DNA from: Gammaproteobacteria bacterium
GTDB taxonomy: Bacteria; Pseudomonadota; Gammaproteobacteria; Eutrophobiales; Eutrophobiaceae
DNA length: 11,607 nucleotides
Assembly: GCA_018676275.1 (NCBI GenBank)
Contig: JABHFC010000397.1
Coordinates: forward strand, 1 to 11,607
Direction: 5' to 3'
Under the pieces are notes generated by a model. It made no database searches, was not told where the DNA came from, and saw only the letters and a list, made by a program, of their open reading frames with translations. A program made the translations under genes and the position numbers. The first letter of the stretch is position 1. Each line of letters opens with the position of its first letter. This document shows, one piece after another, positions 1-7,617 of the stretch.

Positions 1-1539
1 CTTTACTTTCGCTTCCGGGTCTTTGCGTAGAAACAGCGTTTGCTTGCCGAGTAGTACCTTACGCGCTTCTTCAGTCAATAATAAAGAGCCATAACCTTCA
101 GCATCAACAGACAATAATTCGCGCGCAATAAGTTGACGATAAACGGATTTCCATTGATTCGCCGACAGTTCTTTTCCAATACCATAGGTTGAGATGCGGT
201 GATGGCCGAATTGTTGCACCTTGGCATTGTCTTTCCCCATCAATACATCGACAAGATGTCCGGCACCGAAACGTTGGTCAGTTCGGTAGGCACAGGATAA
301 AGCCTTTTGTGCAACTTCTGTCGCATCCCAGGTTTCCACAGGCACTAAACAGGTATCGCAATTGCCACAAGGTTCTTTTAACTCATCATCAAAATAAGCC
401 AGTAAGGCCTGACGTCGACATGTGATTATTTCACATAGACCTAACATGGCATCCAGTTTTTGACGTTCTACTCGTTTGTATATTTCGTTGGCATCAGATG
501 TGCCCATCATTTGCCGTAACTTAACGACATCCTGTAAGCCATAAATCATCCAGGCATTCGCCGGTAAACCATCGCGCCCGGCGCGGCCGGTTTCCTGATA
601 GTAAGCTTCAATACTCTTTGGTAAATCAATATGAGCAACGAAACGCACATTGGGTTTATCGATACCTAAACCAAAAGCAATGGTGGCAACAATGACAACA
701 CCTTCTTCGCGTAAAAATCGTTCCTGGTGATGTGCTCTTTCTTCTTTGCCAAGACCTGCATGATAAGGCAGCGCTTCTATACCTTTGCTATTCAACCAGC
801 TCGCTGTTTTATCGACACTGTTACGGGACAGGCAATAAACAATTCCGGCGTCGCCCTGATGTTCTGACTGGATGAAATCCAGTAGCTGTTGTTTTGCGCT
901 GGATTTCTGGGTAATGCGATATTGAATATTGGGGCGATCAAAACTACTAATGAAATGGCGTGCATCTGCAAGATGCAAATTCTGGATTATTTCAGTGCGA
1001 GTGCGCTCATCTGCGGTAGCGGTCAATGCGATACGAGGTACATTCGGGTAACGTTGTTCTATTAATGTCAGTTGCAGATAATCACTGCGAAAATCATGCC
1101 CCCATTGCGAGACACAATGGGCTTCATCAATGGCGAACAATGCAATGCTTATACGATCAAGCAGCGATAACATGCGCGCCGAGTTCAAACGTTCAGGTGC
1201 GATATAGAGTAAGTCCAGCTCACCATTCGCCAGTTGATCTTCCACCATGCGTTCGGTTTCATAATCGAGGGTTGAATTCAAAAACGCGGCTTTTACGCCT
1301 AATTGTGACAAGGCACTGACCTGATCCTGCATCAGGGCTATCAGGGGAGAGATAACCACACCAACACCGGGTCGAACCATGGCGGGAATTTGATAACAAA
1401 GGGACTTGCCTGCGCCAGTCGGCATCAATACCAGCGCATCCTGGCCAGCAAGCAGGGTTTCAATTACTTGTTCTTGTGAGTCCCGGAAATGATCGTAGCC
1501 AAAGGTGGTTTTGAGTACATCTACTGCTGCTTCCATCAT
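1..1539 (-). CDS. recQ: ATP-dependent DNA helicase RecQ (partial, C-terminus off the left edge)
   Basis: A reading frame of 513 codons is open from the start at 1539 to the window edge with no stop. The translated sequence shows a RecQ core: Walker A MPTGAGKS at residues 39-46, the DEAH box at 138-141 followed by CVSQWGHDFR (aromatic-rich loop), the ALTATAD motif, SSFDRPNI, and the helicase motif VI region ending QETGRAGRDG. A zinc-binding cysteine set follows (C374, C391, C394, C397) and then a winged-helix RQC region. The E. coli protein is about 609 residues, so the missing part should be the C-terminal HRDC domain. RecQ is a 3'-5' helicase acting in recombination and replication-fork repair. 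Two ATG codons are adjacent (1539 and 1536); a GGGA-like ribosome site lies upstream. It is the last of three co-oriented genes, 112 nt after the HD-domain gene, and has no obvious tie to the denitrification genes. Confidence 0.96.
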   Translation of the reverse strand, partial: MMEAAVDVLKTTFGYDHFRDSQEQVIETLLAGQDALVLMPTGAGKSLCYQIPAMVRPGVGVVISPLIALMQDQVSALSQLGVKAAFLNSTLDYETERMVEDQLANGELDLLYIAPERLNSARMLSLLDRISIALFAIDEAHCVSQWGHDFRSDYLQLTLIEQRYPNVPRIALTATADERTRTEIIQNLHLADARHFISSFDRPNIQYRITQKSSAKQQLLDFIQSEHQGDAGIVYCLSRNSVDKTASWLNSKGIEALPYHAGLGKEERAHHQERFLREEGVVIVATIAFGLGIDKPNVRFVAHIDLPKSIEAYYQETGRAGRDGLPANAWMIYGLQDVVKLRQMMGTSDANEIYKRVERQKLDAMLGLCEIITCRRQALLAYFDDELKEPCGNCDTCLVPVETWDATEVAQKALSCAYRTDQRFGAGHLVDVLMGKDNAKVQQFGHHRISTYGIGKELSANQWKSVYRQLIARELLSVDAEGYGSLLLTEEARKVLLGKQTLFLRKDPEAKVK

Positions 1540-1651
1540 TATTTGTGGCGTTTCCCGGGACAACTGTGAGTTAGAGCGGGATTATCCTATATAGAGTCAA
1601 ACTGGCCTAGTGAATTTCCTGTTCATTGTTAAATGCGATGACAAAACTCAC

Positions 1652-2374
1652 TTATTCATTGAAAGGAGCGCCTTTTATTTTACCGATGAAACCCAGTTTG
1701 TGATGACCTGCGATGTGGCAATCTGGTTTTCTTATTGCCTGGTCATCTATCAGTGCAGAGAAGCATTGTTTGAAATCAAGACGCGGATAAGCATTAACAA
1801 TGGCATCGCGTGTTTCTGCTGAAACGTCTTCTGCTCGAAAACCGATAACATCGATTCCGGCACCATAATGTACCAGGGCAATTTCGGGTTCCCGTTGATG
1901 GGCAATACCAACAGCGGAATGCAGAGCAATCGCCTCGTGCACCATGTCTGCCTTTTCCTTCTCATAACCCTTCTCGATAACAAAACTATGAGCTGCATCT
2001 GCGCCGACAACTTCAAAGGAACCTTCTGTTTTGTCATGTGGGTCGACCAGGCCGAGGTCATGCATTATCGAAGCCAGGTAAAAAACTTCCATATCCGCTT
2101 TTAGATTCAGGTGCCTGGCAAGTGCGACGCCAAAGCAATAAGTGCGAATGGAATGATTGATGAGAAACTGCGGAGAACAACTCTCTACCAGTTCGGTTGC
2201 CTGCTTTGCGATTGTGGAATCGGGTATTTTTATATCGGCAATACCTATCGGTATCGGACGATTGTGACCAAAGGCACGTGCAATTTTCCTGAAAAGTCCG
2301 CCCACTTCCAGCCTGGCGAATCGTGAGATCAATATCGGTGTGGGTGTTTTTGACAGGGCTGTGGTTAATTCCAT
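1652..2374 (-). CDS. HD-domain protein, cyanamide hydratase-like
   Basis: A 240-residue protein whose core (about 70-180) reads as an HD domain. The likely metal ligands are H74 (in INHSIRTY), H105-D106 (in IMHDLGLV), H146 or H152 in the AIALHS helix region, and D175. The order HSIRT, then MHDLG, then GSFEVVGADAA, then HEAIALHS resembles the cyanamide hydratase/Ddi2-like branch of the HD superfamily, which hydrates cyanamide to urea in fungi. Bacterial members are mostly of unknown substrate and could equally be metal-dependent phosphohydrolases. No signal peptide or membrane segment is seen, so the protein should be cytoplasmic. The first ~50 residues fall outside the domain. An AAGAGA ribosome site precedes the ATG. 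The gene sits 84 nt behind the PLP-enzyme gene and ahead of recQ, all on the same strand, so it may share a transcript. The substrate cannot be assigned from sequence. Confidence 0.85.
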   Translation of the reverse strand: MELTTALSKTPTPILISRFARLEVGGLFRKIARAFGHNRPIPIGIADIKIPDSTIAKQATELVESCSPQFLINHSIRTYCFGVALARHLNLKADMEVFYLASIMHDLGLVDPHDKTEGSFEVVGADAAHSFVIEKGYEKEKADMVHEAIALHSAVGIAHQREPEIALVHYGAGIDVIGFRAEDVSAETRDAIVNAYPRLDFKQCFSALIDDQAIRKPDCHIAGHHKLGFIGKIKGAPFNE

Positions 2375-2458
2375 TATTTTTATCTCTTAAATTGAGTAGA
2401 TGAAAACTTACTGGAATTAAATCTTCCCCGCCAGCCAGATACGGACAAGTTTTGTCTC

Positions 2459-3427
2459 TTAAAGAGGTTTGCCTGAAAGAATCTTTGACATCATTTCCAG
2501 ATCAATATTACCGCCGGTGACAACACAGACAGTTTTCCCTTTCGGAGCCTGACTGGAAAGGGCGGCGGCAACGGGCAGGGCACCGGCACCTTCGGCAACA
2601 ACATGGTTTTGTTCAAACATTAATCTGACCGCAGCAACAACTTGTGCAACAGGTAATACTATTGTGTCGTCTACCATCGTTTTCACAAGTGGCCACATTT
2701 CTTCAAGCACTGAAGGGGCGCCGGCACCGGAGATAAAAGAAGGTCGTGTCTCGACTGTGACAGGTTCACCCCGCTTCAGTGCGGCAGTGACCGGAGCTGC
2801 AGTTTCGGCTTCGGCCACAATCATTTTTGTGTCAGGTTTCAAGGCGCGAATCGCCGAGGCTATTCCACAGGCAACACCGCCGCCGCCAAAAGGCACAATG
2901 ATGGAGTCCACATCAGGAAGTTGTTCGATTATTTCGAGACCCATGGTGGCATTGCCTGCCAGTGCCGCCGGGCTTCTGACCGCATCCACATAAAACCCGG
3001 CGTCGTCGGGGTGGCCGGAATTCTGAATTATTTGCCACCAGTCATCGTCGCCCATGATTTCAACATGTGCACCAAATTCACGCATCGTAGAAAGTTTTCC
3101 CTGGGGACCGGACTCCGGTGCATAGACCCTTGCCTCCAGGCCCAGTTTTTCCGCCATCCATGCCAGTCCAATACCGGCGTTACCGGAGCTGGCTGTATAG
3201 ACACCGTTCTTTAAAGAGTCACTGTCAGTGCTGAGAAGAATATTGCCCATGGAACGCACTTTGAAGACGCCGATGGGCTGTAGATTTTCGAGCTTCAGAT
3301 ATATCTCGTTTTCTCGCTTGCGGGAATTTAGTCTCAATATTGGCGTGCGGACTATATGCGGCGCAATTAACTCGCTGGCTGTGCGAATATCGTCAAGGTT
3401 AGGGGCCTGAATAAGAGGATCAGTCAT
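2459..3427 (-). CDS. Threonine/serine dehydratase-like PLP enzyme (fold type II)
   Basis: A 322-residue protein with the tryptophan-synthase-beta fold signature of L-serine/L-threonine ammonia-lyases. The PLP Schiff-base lysine is K56 in the motif KLENLQPIGVFKVR. The substrate carboxylate loop is SSGNAG (80-85), the phosphate-binding glycine loop is PFGGGG (179-184), and the motif near the pyridine nitrogen is VTGGNID (303-309). The usual GSFK is GVFK here, a conservative variation. Length fits the short, single-domain family without a C-terminal ACT regulatory domain, so it is unlikely to be a feedback-regulated biosynthetic IlvA. It could be a catabolic threonine/serine dehydratase, a serine racemase or a 3-hydroxyaspartate ammonia-lyase; the sequence does not decide. 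It is cytoplasmic. An AGGA ribosome site lies 7 nt before the ATG. It is transcribed away from nirS and is first in a possible three-gene leftward transcript. Confidence 0.92.
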   Translation of the reverse strand: MTDPLIQAPNLDDIRTASELIAPHIVRTPILRLNSRKRENEIYLKLENLQPIGVFKVRSMGNILLSTDSDSLKNGVYTASSGNAGIGLAWMAEKLGLEARVYAPESGPQGKLSTMREFGAHVEIMGDDDWWQIIQNSGHPDDAGFYVDAVRSPAALAGNATMGLEIIEQLPDVDSIIVPFGGGGVACGIASAIRALKPDTKMIVAEAETAAPVTAALKRGEPVTVETRPSFISGAGAPSVLEEMWPLVKTMVDDTIVLPVAQVVAAVRLMFEQNHVVAEGAGALPVAAALSSQAPKGKTVCVVTGGNIDLEMMSKILSGKPL

Positions 3428-3474
3428 GCGTAAATCCTGTTTGAATCCGGAAACGGCTTATAAATGGGAAGAAT

Positions 3475-3503
3475 ATAATATTCATTTAAAAACAAGTAGT
3501 TAA
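3475..3503 (-). promoter_or_regulatory. Putative sigma70 promoter for the PLP-enzyme gene
   Basis: On the minus strand a TTAACT -35-like hexamer (3503-3498) is followed after exactly 17 nt by TATTAT (3480-3475), a good -10 match. The predicted start is near 3468, giving a leader of about 40 nt. This is motif matching only. Confidence 0.4.
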
Positions 3504-3587
3504 GGATAGACAACGTTATTTTTGAATATAGTACCTTTACTAATGGCTAAAGGTTTGTGTAGTTATTCTAATTCAATTGGCTTCGAA

Positions 3588-3601
3588 TTGATTTAGATCA
3601 A
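3588..3601 (+). promoter_or_regulatory. FNR/ANR/DNR operator upstream of nirS
   Basis: The sequence TTGATTTAGATCAA is a perfect TTGAT-N4-ATCAA palindrome, the consensus of FNR-family regulators. Its centre (3594.5) lies about 41 nt upstream of the start expected from the TAATAC -10 box (3623-3628), which is the class II activator geometry. It fits oxygen- and NO-dependent activation of nirS. FNR, ANR and DNR share this site, so the sequence does not say which protein uses it. Confidence 0.85.
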
Positions 3602-3622
3602 TCCTATTTGATGGTCACTCTT

Positions 3623-3628
3623 TAATAC
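3623..3628 (+). promoter_or_regulatory. -10 element of the nirS promoter
   Basis: TAATAC lies 21 nt downstream of the FNR-type palindrome. The predicted transcription start is about 3635, leaving a leader of about 35 nt before the nirS ATG with a GGGGGAGA ribosome site. No -35 box is visible at the matching position, as expected where an FNR-type dimer occupies it. Confidence 0.6.
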
Positions 3629-3670
3629 TCCCGAGTCCTTGAGTTCAAATAATAATGGGGGAGATAGAGA

Positions 3671-5395
3671 ATGCTACCCAGACCAAACAGTTCCTTTCAC
3701 TTGATCATTGCTTCAATCGTATTTTCATTATGTTCGTTTACGGTTTATGCAGAAAATAAACACTCCGGAGAGAAAAGCGCAGAAACAGCCTATGAAGGCG
3801 CTCCATCGGCGATAACGTCAGCGCAGCAGGTAATTACACCTGGCGCACCCAGTCTGACGACAGAAGAGTTTGAACATGCGAAAACAATCTTTTTCCAACG
3901 CTGCGCAGGTTGTCATGGTGTATTGCGTAAAGGTGCAACCGGTAAAGCGCTTACCCCCGATATCACCCAGGCCAAGGGCACAGAATATTTAAAAGTCTTT
4001 ATTAACTATGGCTCACCAGCCGGTATGCCCAACTGGGGTACATCAGGTGATTTAACCGAAGCCGAAGTTGATTTGATGGCTCGTTACATCCAGCACGAAC
4101 CTCCTTTGCCTCCGGAATGGGGTCTGGAAGAGATGACCGCAAGCTGGAAAGTGAATATCCCGCCAAAAGATCGGCCCTCAAAAAAGATGAATAAACTGAA
4201 CCTGGAAAACCTTTTCTCAGTAACATTGAGAGATGCAGGTCAGATTGCCTTGGTTGACGGTGACAGTAAAAAGATAGTCAAGGTCATCAAGACCGGCTAT
4301 GCGGTACATATTTCCCGTACATCTTTATCGGGTCGTTATCTTTACGTGATTGGTCGTGATGCGAGGATTAACCTGGTTGACCTGTGGATGGAGGAGCCCG
4401 ATAGCGTTGCGGAAATCAAGGTTGGTCTCGAAGCTCGTTCCGTTGAAACTTCGAAATACAAAGGCTATGAGGATAAGTATGCGATAGCCGGAACTTACTG
4501 GCCGCCTCAGTTTGTGATTATGGAAGGTGATACCCTGGAACCATTGAAAATTGAGTCAACGCGAGGCATGACCGTTGATACCCAGGAATATCATCCTGAA
4601 CCCAGAGTAGCGGCTATTGTTGCCTCACATGAACATCCTGAGTTCATTGTTAACGTGAAAGAAACTGGCAAGGTTCTGATGGTCAATTATGAAGATCTTG
4701 ATAATCTTAAAGTAACTTCAATAAATGCCGCCCGCTTCTTACATGATGGTGGTTGGGATTCGACAAATCGATATTTCATGAGCGCGGCAAACAAGTCGAA
4801 CCAGATTGCTGTTATTGATTCGAAAGAGGACAAACTTACGGCCTTGGTTGATGTCGGCAAGATCCCACATCCGGGACGTGGAGCAAACTTCATTGACAAA
4901 AAGTTCGGTCCTGTCTGGGCAACCAGTCATCTTGGTGACGCCAGTATTGCATTAATCGGTACTGATCCAGTCAAGCATGCAAAACATGCATGGAAGGTTG
5001 TACGTTCCATTGATGGACAAGGTGGTGGCTCGTTATTTATCAAGACCCATCCGAAATCCACAAACTTATGGGTCGATACAGCGCTTAACCCGGCTGAAAA
5101 CATAAGCCAGAGTATTGCGGTGTTTGACATCAGGAACCTGGAAAAGGGTTTTGAAGTAATACCAATAGGTGAAATGGCGAAACTGGGTGAAGGTCCTAAA
5201 CGCGTTGTGCAGCCGGAATACAATAAAGCCGGTGATGAAGTCTGGTTCTCAGTCTGGAATGGTAAAGAACAAACTTCGGCCATTGTTGTTATTGATGATA
5301 AAACCCGGAAGCTGAAAAAGGTGATTAAAGACAAGCGACTGGTGACACCGACAGGCAAGTTTAATGTCTATAACACCCAGCATGATGTTTATTAG
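3671..5395 (+). CDS. nirS: Cytochrome cd1 nitrite reductase NirS
   Basis: A 574-residue periplasmic enzyme that reduces nitrite to NO. An N-terminal signal peptide (about 1-27, probable cleavage after VYA) is followed by the arm with Y41, which aligns with Tyr10 of the Pseudomonas aeruginosa enzyme. The haem c domain has CAGCH (C78, C81, H82) and axial M119 in GMPNWG. The eight-bladed d1 propeller carries the axial H213 (GYAVHIS) and the catalytic pair H358 (FLHDGG) and H400 (PHPGRG), aligning with His182, His327 and His369 of P. aeruginosa by recalled sequence. The protein ends with the family-typical TPTGKFNVYNTQHDVY. Length and ligands are complete, so it should be functional once haem d1 is supplied; d1 biosynthesis genes are not in this window. 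Transcription is likely FNR/DNR-controlled from the site at 3588. The gene appears monocistronic: the next gene is convergent and a palindromic element starts 2 nt after the stop codon. Confidence 0.98.
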   Translation: MLPRPNSSFHLIIASIVFSLCSFTVYAENKHSGEKSAETAYEGAPSAITSAQQVITPGAPSLTTEEFEHAKTIFFQRCAGCHGVLRKGATGKALTPDITQAKGTEYLKVFINYGSPAGMPNWGTSGDLTEAEVDLMARYIQHEPPLPPEWGLEEMTASWKVNIPPKDRPSKKMNKLNLENLFSVTLRDAGQIALVDGDSKKIVKVIKTGYAVHISRTSLSGRYLYVIGRDARINLVDLWMEEPDSVAEIKVGLEARSVETSKYKGYEDKYAIAGTYWPPQFVIMEGDTLEPLKIESTRGMTVDTQEYHPEPRVAAIVASHEHPEFIVNVKETGKVLMVNYEDLDNLKVTSINAARFLHDGGWDSTNRYFMSAANKSNQIAVIDSKEDKLTALVDVGKIPHPGRGANFIDKKFGPVWATSHLGDASIALIGTDPVKHAKHAWKVVRSIDGQGGGSLFIKTHPKSTNLWVDTALNPAENISQSIAVFDIRNLEKGFEVIPIGEMAKLGEGPKRVVQPEYNKAGDEVWFSVWNGKEQTSAIVVIDDKTRKLKKVIKDKRLVTPTGKFNVYNTQHDVY

Positions 5396-5396
5396 T

Positions 5397-5627
5397 GGTC
5401 GAATGAATTCGACCCTACAGGGATCAGATCGCATTTCTGTGATAAGGCACTATCATCCTGATAAAGGGACGATGTTCCCTGTTTCGCAATAACTTCGCCT
5501 ACCCCGCAGAGTCGAATGAATTCGACCCTGCGGGCTCAGGCATTTCTGTGGTAATCCTGATAAAGGGGCGATGTCCCATGTTCTGCATTAACTTCGCTAG
5601 TATCTGTAGGGTCGAATTCATTCGACC
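5397..5627. repeat. REP/MITE-like palindromic element with terminal inverted repeats
   Basis: A 231-bp non-coding element is bounded by a perfect 24-bp inverted repeat (5397-5420 and 5604-5627). Each end contains the self-palindrome GGTCGAATGAATTCGACC or its reverse, which folds into an 8-bp stem with a 2-nt loop. A third copy lies in the middle (5511-5527). The spacers between copies are diverged duplicates: both hold GCATTTCTGTG, CCTGATAAAGGG and TAACTTCGC in the same order, so the element is roughly two tandem units of about 100-114 bp closed by an inverted copy. No transposase or target-site duplication is visible. It fills the gap between nirS and the convergent hemerythrin gene. Confidence 0.8.
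5503..5534. terminator. Long central hairpin of the repeat, possible bidirectional terminator
   Basis: CCCGCAG (5503-5509) pairs with CTGCGGG (5528-5534) and GTCGAAT (5511-5517) with ATTCGAC (5520-5526). This gives a near-continuous stem of about 15 positions with one A-C mismatch and a 2-nt loop. It lies between two convergent genes. There is no T-tract on either side, so a termination role is inferred from position and stability only. Confidence 0.35.
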
Positions 5628-5645
5628 TGAATAAAAGCTAGCGGA

Positions 5646-6212
5646 TCACTTTACACCTTTACTAAGTAAAAACCCGGAGTACTCCTGATCCGTATGGTTG
5701 ATATGATTGATTAACCAGGATTTAAGGTACATTAGCAGTGCTTCAATTGCACCGGACTCATCATTCTCATATCCTCGTGCCAGGGTAGTAACTTTCTCAA
5801 TCATTATTTCGTGTTGCGCCTTATGCGAAACAAAATCTGCATACTTGTTTTTTTCCATTAGATCTTCTTCTCTTTGGAAATGGTATTTTGTGTAATCGAT
5901 AACCTCTGCCAGGGTTTGCTGCTCGAATTGTTTATCTGTCTTATAGTCAATAGCTGTTTGCAGGTTATTAATTAAGTGTATTAATTTTTTATGATCGCTA
6001 TCTATTGACTCAATACCGACACTGTAACTGTCCTTCCAGGACAGGTAATTGCGTTTCACCAGTTTGTTATGTAGCAACACAACGACTACCAGAATAAGCA
6101 GGGCTATCCAGGGTACTGGATTCGACATACCGGACAAAAAACCGATAATTATGATGGCGAGCAAAGAGACAACCAGGATTGCCGTACCGAGCATGATAAG
6201 GTTTCTACCCAT
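5646..6212 (-). CDS. Membrane-anchored bacteriohemerythrin
   Basis: A 188-residue protein with two hydrophobic segments at the N-terminus (about 5-27 and 33-49) and a hemerythrin domain from about 58 to the end. The expected di-iron ligands are all present: H74 (DSDHKKL), H111 and E115 (YHFQREE), H130 and H134 (SHKAQHE), H170 and D175 (NHINHTD). Hemerythrins bind O2, and some bind or reduce NO, at a non-haem di-iron site. With two short membrane passes the domain should face the cytoplasm, but topology is not certain. An AGAGGA ribosome site lies 7 nt before the ATG. It is convergent with nirS and divergent from the DNR-like regulator gene. This position suggests oxygen or NO handling alongside denitrification, which is inference. 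A signalling role is less likely because no GGDEF, methyl-accepting or other output domain is present. Confidence 0.93.
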   Translation of the reverse strand: MGRNLIMLGTAILVVSLLAIIIIGFLSGMSNPVPWIALLILVVVVLLHNKLVKRNYLSWKDSYSVGIESIDSDHKKLIHLINNLQTAIDYKTDKQFEQQTLAEVIDYTKYHFQREEDLMEKNKYADFVSHKAQHEIMIEKVTTLARGYENDESGAIEALLMYLKSWLINHINHTDQEYSGFLLSKGVK

Positions 6213-6610
6213 CTTAAAATCCTCTAAAGTTTAAAAATATAAATTGCTTCATTAATTCTCAATCAAAGGCTGAAAATTTATCAGTAGCGATTGAATTAAC
6301 GACAGAATCAGAATGTACATTATTGTGCACAGTTATGAAACGTGCTCATATTGATACGCGTCATCTTTTGTCCTTAGCTGCGTTGTCACGCGCTTACGTA
6401 GAGTCACTAGACTGCACTTGCTCCGTCTTGCTGAAAAAAATAGTCACCAGCAGTGACGAAATGAAACATAAACAGAGCCTGGAAAAAGGGCTTCATTTTT
6501 CCGATTTAAATCTAATGTATTCAGTGTGAATGTCGAATCCTGAATATGCGCCGATAAATGATGATTATTAGTCCTTTCAGACTGCTTATTTATCTGATTC
6601 GTAAGTAGAT
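6213..6610. other. Divergent intergenic region (398 bp)
   Basis: It separates the hemerythrin gene from the divergent regulator gene and must hold both promoters. No convincing sigma70 pair or full FNR-type palindrome was found; TTGAT at 6351 has a poor partner half. A minus-strand TATATT (6241-6236) could be the -10 of the hemerythrin gene. The stretch 6340-6460 is richer in GC and CpG-like words than its surroundings, includes a small hairpin GTCAC/GTGAC (6443-6457), and looks like a degenerate repeat rather than a gene. A 68-codon frame at 6323-6529 has no ribosome site and no recognisable domain. Confidence 0.5.
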
Positions 6611-7336
6611 ATGCTGGTAAACTGTTGCTCCAGCTACAATTTCTCGAATATAGGACATATGCAAGCCAACAATAAGTTCATTTTAGCCCAGACACGACTT
6701 TTCATGGGACTGGATGAAGAGATACTCGAAAAAATAGCCGTACACACTGAAATTAAGAATTTCAAGAGAGGCGAGCATCTGTTCTATCAGGATGATACTG
6801 CCCATTCGTTTTACACGGTTATTGATGGCTGGGTAAGCGTCTATCGGGGTTCTCTTGATGGTGATCAAATCATACTAAACGTATTCAAAAATGGTGAGTC
6901 TTTCGCAGAACCAGCTGCTTTGTCATTGCAGTTTTATCCCGCTAATGCATTGGCGGAATCAAATTGTACGGTGTTGGAAGTCAATATGGACTCGTTCAAA
7001 TCAGTTCTTCTGAATAATCCTGATATGGTACTTAACATTATTAATAGATTATCCCAGCGCTTATTTGGGATGGTAAATGAGATGGAAAAATTGCGTACCC
7101 AAAGCGCACCATTTCGTCTGGCTGAGTTTATTCTTGAGTTGTGTCCCGATAATATCGAGGAAACAGTACTTACCTTACCATTCAGCAAGCATTGTCTTGC
7201 CGCTCGATTGAAACTTAAACCGGAAACTCTTTCTCGCGCGTTCATCAGTCTGAAGCAATGTGATGTTGCGACGGACAGAGGAACAAAGATCACTATTGGT
7301 AACATCGATAAATTACAGGAGTTTGTTGGGAGTTAG
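6611..7336 (+). CDS. dnr: DNR-like Crp/Fnr family transcriptional regulator
   Basis: A 241-residue regulator with an N-terminal cyclic-nucleotide-binding-type beta barrel (about 30-130, including FKRGEHLFYQ and FAEPAAL), a long dimerisation helix (about 131-165) and a C-terminal winged helix-turn-helix (about 188-216). The recognition helix KPETLSRAF has E205, S208 and R209, the E-x-x-S-R set that in FNR contacts TTGAT half-sites. The cysteine cluster of FNR is absent, so it should not be an iron-sulfur oxygen sensor. The FAEPAAL and PETLSR segments resemble P. aeruginosa DNR, which senses NO through haem. The histidines proposed to bind haem in DNR are not evident here, so the ligand is uncertain. 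The start at 6611 may be too early: M17 (6659) has AGGA just upstream and better matches DNR length. It lies between nirS and the second nirS unit, both of which have matching operators. Confidence 0.88.
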   Translation: MLVNCCSSYNFSNIGHMQANNKFILAQTRLFMGLDEEILEKIAVHTEIKNFKRGEHLFYQDDTAHSFYTVIDGWVSVYRGSLDGDQIILNVFKNGESFAEPAALSLQFYPANALAESNCTVLEVNMDSFKSVLLNNPDMVLNIINRLSQRLFGMVNEMEKLRTQSAPFRLAEFILELCPDNIEETVLTLPFSKHCLAARLKLKPETLSRAFISLKQCDVATDRGTKITIGNIDKLQEFVGS

Positions 7337-7559
7337 TAATTCACGCAATCACCGAGCTAATGTTCAGCAACATCCTGTTTTTCCCTGTCAGAAAAAAGTT
7401 GTTCTTCTTAGAAATAGTATTTTCGCAGCATTCATATCGAATTCAGTCAATTTAGAGAGCTGAAATTATCAGTTTTCCGGATTGATAAAAGCCCGTTTCT
7501 GCGGCTTGAAATTGGCCGGTTCAATTTCTTCCTTTAGAAAATAATAAAAACGTAACGCT

Positions 7560-7573
7560 TTGATATATATCAA
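7560..7573 (+). promoter_or_regulatory. Distal FNR-type operator of the porin-nirS2 unit
   Basis: TTGATATATATCAA is a perfect TTGAT-N4-ATCAA palindrome. Its centre (7566.5) is 58 bp upstream of the second palindrome and about -98 from the predicted start. That makes it an auxiliary site rather than the main activator position. Confidence 0.75.
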
Positions 7574-7617
7574 TAATATTAATATTAATGCACCGCAACA
7601 AAATATTTATCAAGTAT

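Noticed and set aside
5397..5627. CRISPR array
   Set aside because: There are only three repeat copies, one inverted, and the spacers are diverged duplicates of each other rather than unique sequences.
6253..6266. Minus-strand TTGAT half-site upstream of the hemerythrin gene
   Set aside because: The second half (AATTA) does not match, and the spacing to the possible TATATT -10 is wrong for FNR activation.
6351..6364. FNR-like site TTGAT-ACGC-GTCAT
   Set aside because: Only the left half matches well, and it is about 260 nt from the regulator start with no -10 box nearby.
6323..6529. 68-codon open frame upstream of the DNR-like gene
   Set aside because: No ribosome site, no recognisable domain, and it overlaps repeat-like sequence; more likely a chance frame.
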